Below are positions 5,263 through 5,370 of a stretch of 5,370 bases of DNA, piece by piece. The position numbers were made by a program, and so were the translations under genes. The notes beneath the pieces were generated by a model. It worked only from the letters and a program-made list of their open reading frames with translations, had not been told where the DNA came from and did not search any database. The stretch is taken from the NCBI GenBank assembly GCA_031267175.1, contig JAIRZP010000075.1, positions 1 to 5,370 of the forward strand. The letters run 5' to 3'. The first letter of the stretch is position 1. Each line of letters begins with the position of its first letter. The DNA is from Coriobacteriales bacterium (GTDB taxonomy: Bacteria > Actinomycetota > Coriobacteriia > Coriobacteriales > UBA8131).

Positions 5263-5370
5263 TTGAGAAAGCTGGTAATTCCCGAGGGTGACAACGGGCG
5301 TTCTTCTGTTGACATAGCATCGTCTGTCCAACAGCCTCCGCATGCTGCCGAAATGGGGGGGGGGGGGGGG
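5263..5370 (+). CDS. Start of a possible unknown gene running into a G tract
   Basis: GGAGG (5252-5256) stands six bases before TTG 5263, and the frame stays open for 36 codons to the window edge. The peptide begins MRKLVIPEGDNGRSSVD, polar and without signal peptide or membrane segment, and I recognise no family. Its last five codons are all GGG, from the terminal G run, and should not be trusted. It could equally be a chance open frame. Confidence 0.35.
   Translation, partial: MRKLVIPEGDNGRSSVDIASSVQQPPHAAEMGGGGG
5355..5370 (+). repeat. Run of 16 G at the right edge
   Basis: A pure G homopolymer closes the window. It may be a no-signal read artefact at a contig end, or a true homopolymer at which assembly stopped. 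Confidence 0.9.

Overview
The window looks like chromosomal DNA from a strict anaerobe, with fairly high GC, strong Shine-Dalgarno sequences and GTG/TTG starts. An anaerobic actinobacterium of the Coriobacteriia/Eggerthellaceae type is my best guess. It rests on the enolase protein style, a corrinoid methyl-transfer protein, an unusual multi-cluster ferredoxin and a probable quinone-length prenyl diphosphate synthase. A high-GC clostridial relative cannot be excluded. The last 16 bases are a pure G run, so the right edge is probably a contig end or an assembly artefact.

Left part, minus strand: a gene for a corrinoid (cobalamin-binding) protein starts at 236 and runs off the left edge, with its own extended -10 promoter. 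Further right, 701-2083 encodes a 460-residue iron-sulfur protein with four cysteine clusters. Between these two genes lies a compact locus (about 389-690) that ordinary gene calling would miss. It holds a 40-residue membrane peptide on the plus strand (467-589) that resembles the holin-like toxin family, a leader able to hide its ribosome-binding site, two tandem hairpins at its 3' end, and a good promoter facing it from the other strand. The two facing promoters are followed by the same sequence blocks in inverted orientation. This is the architecture of a type I toxin-antitoxin module and is the most interesting part of the window.

Right part, plus strand: a divergent intergenic region (2084-2229) leads to enolase (2230-3519). 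Four bases later comes a trans-prenyl diphosphate synthase (3524-4528), then a flavin-reductase-like FMN-binding protein (4619-5194). Together they link glycolysis, isoprenoid/menaquinone side-chain synthesis and flavin redox chemistry, probably as one transcription unit. A possible new gene with a good ribosome-binding site and TTG start begins at 5263 and runs into the terminal G run.

No tRNA, rRNA, CRISPR array or transposase gene was seen.
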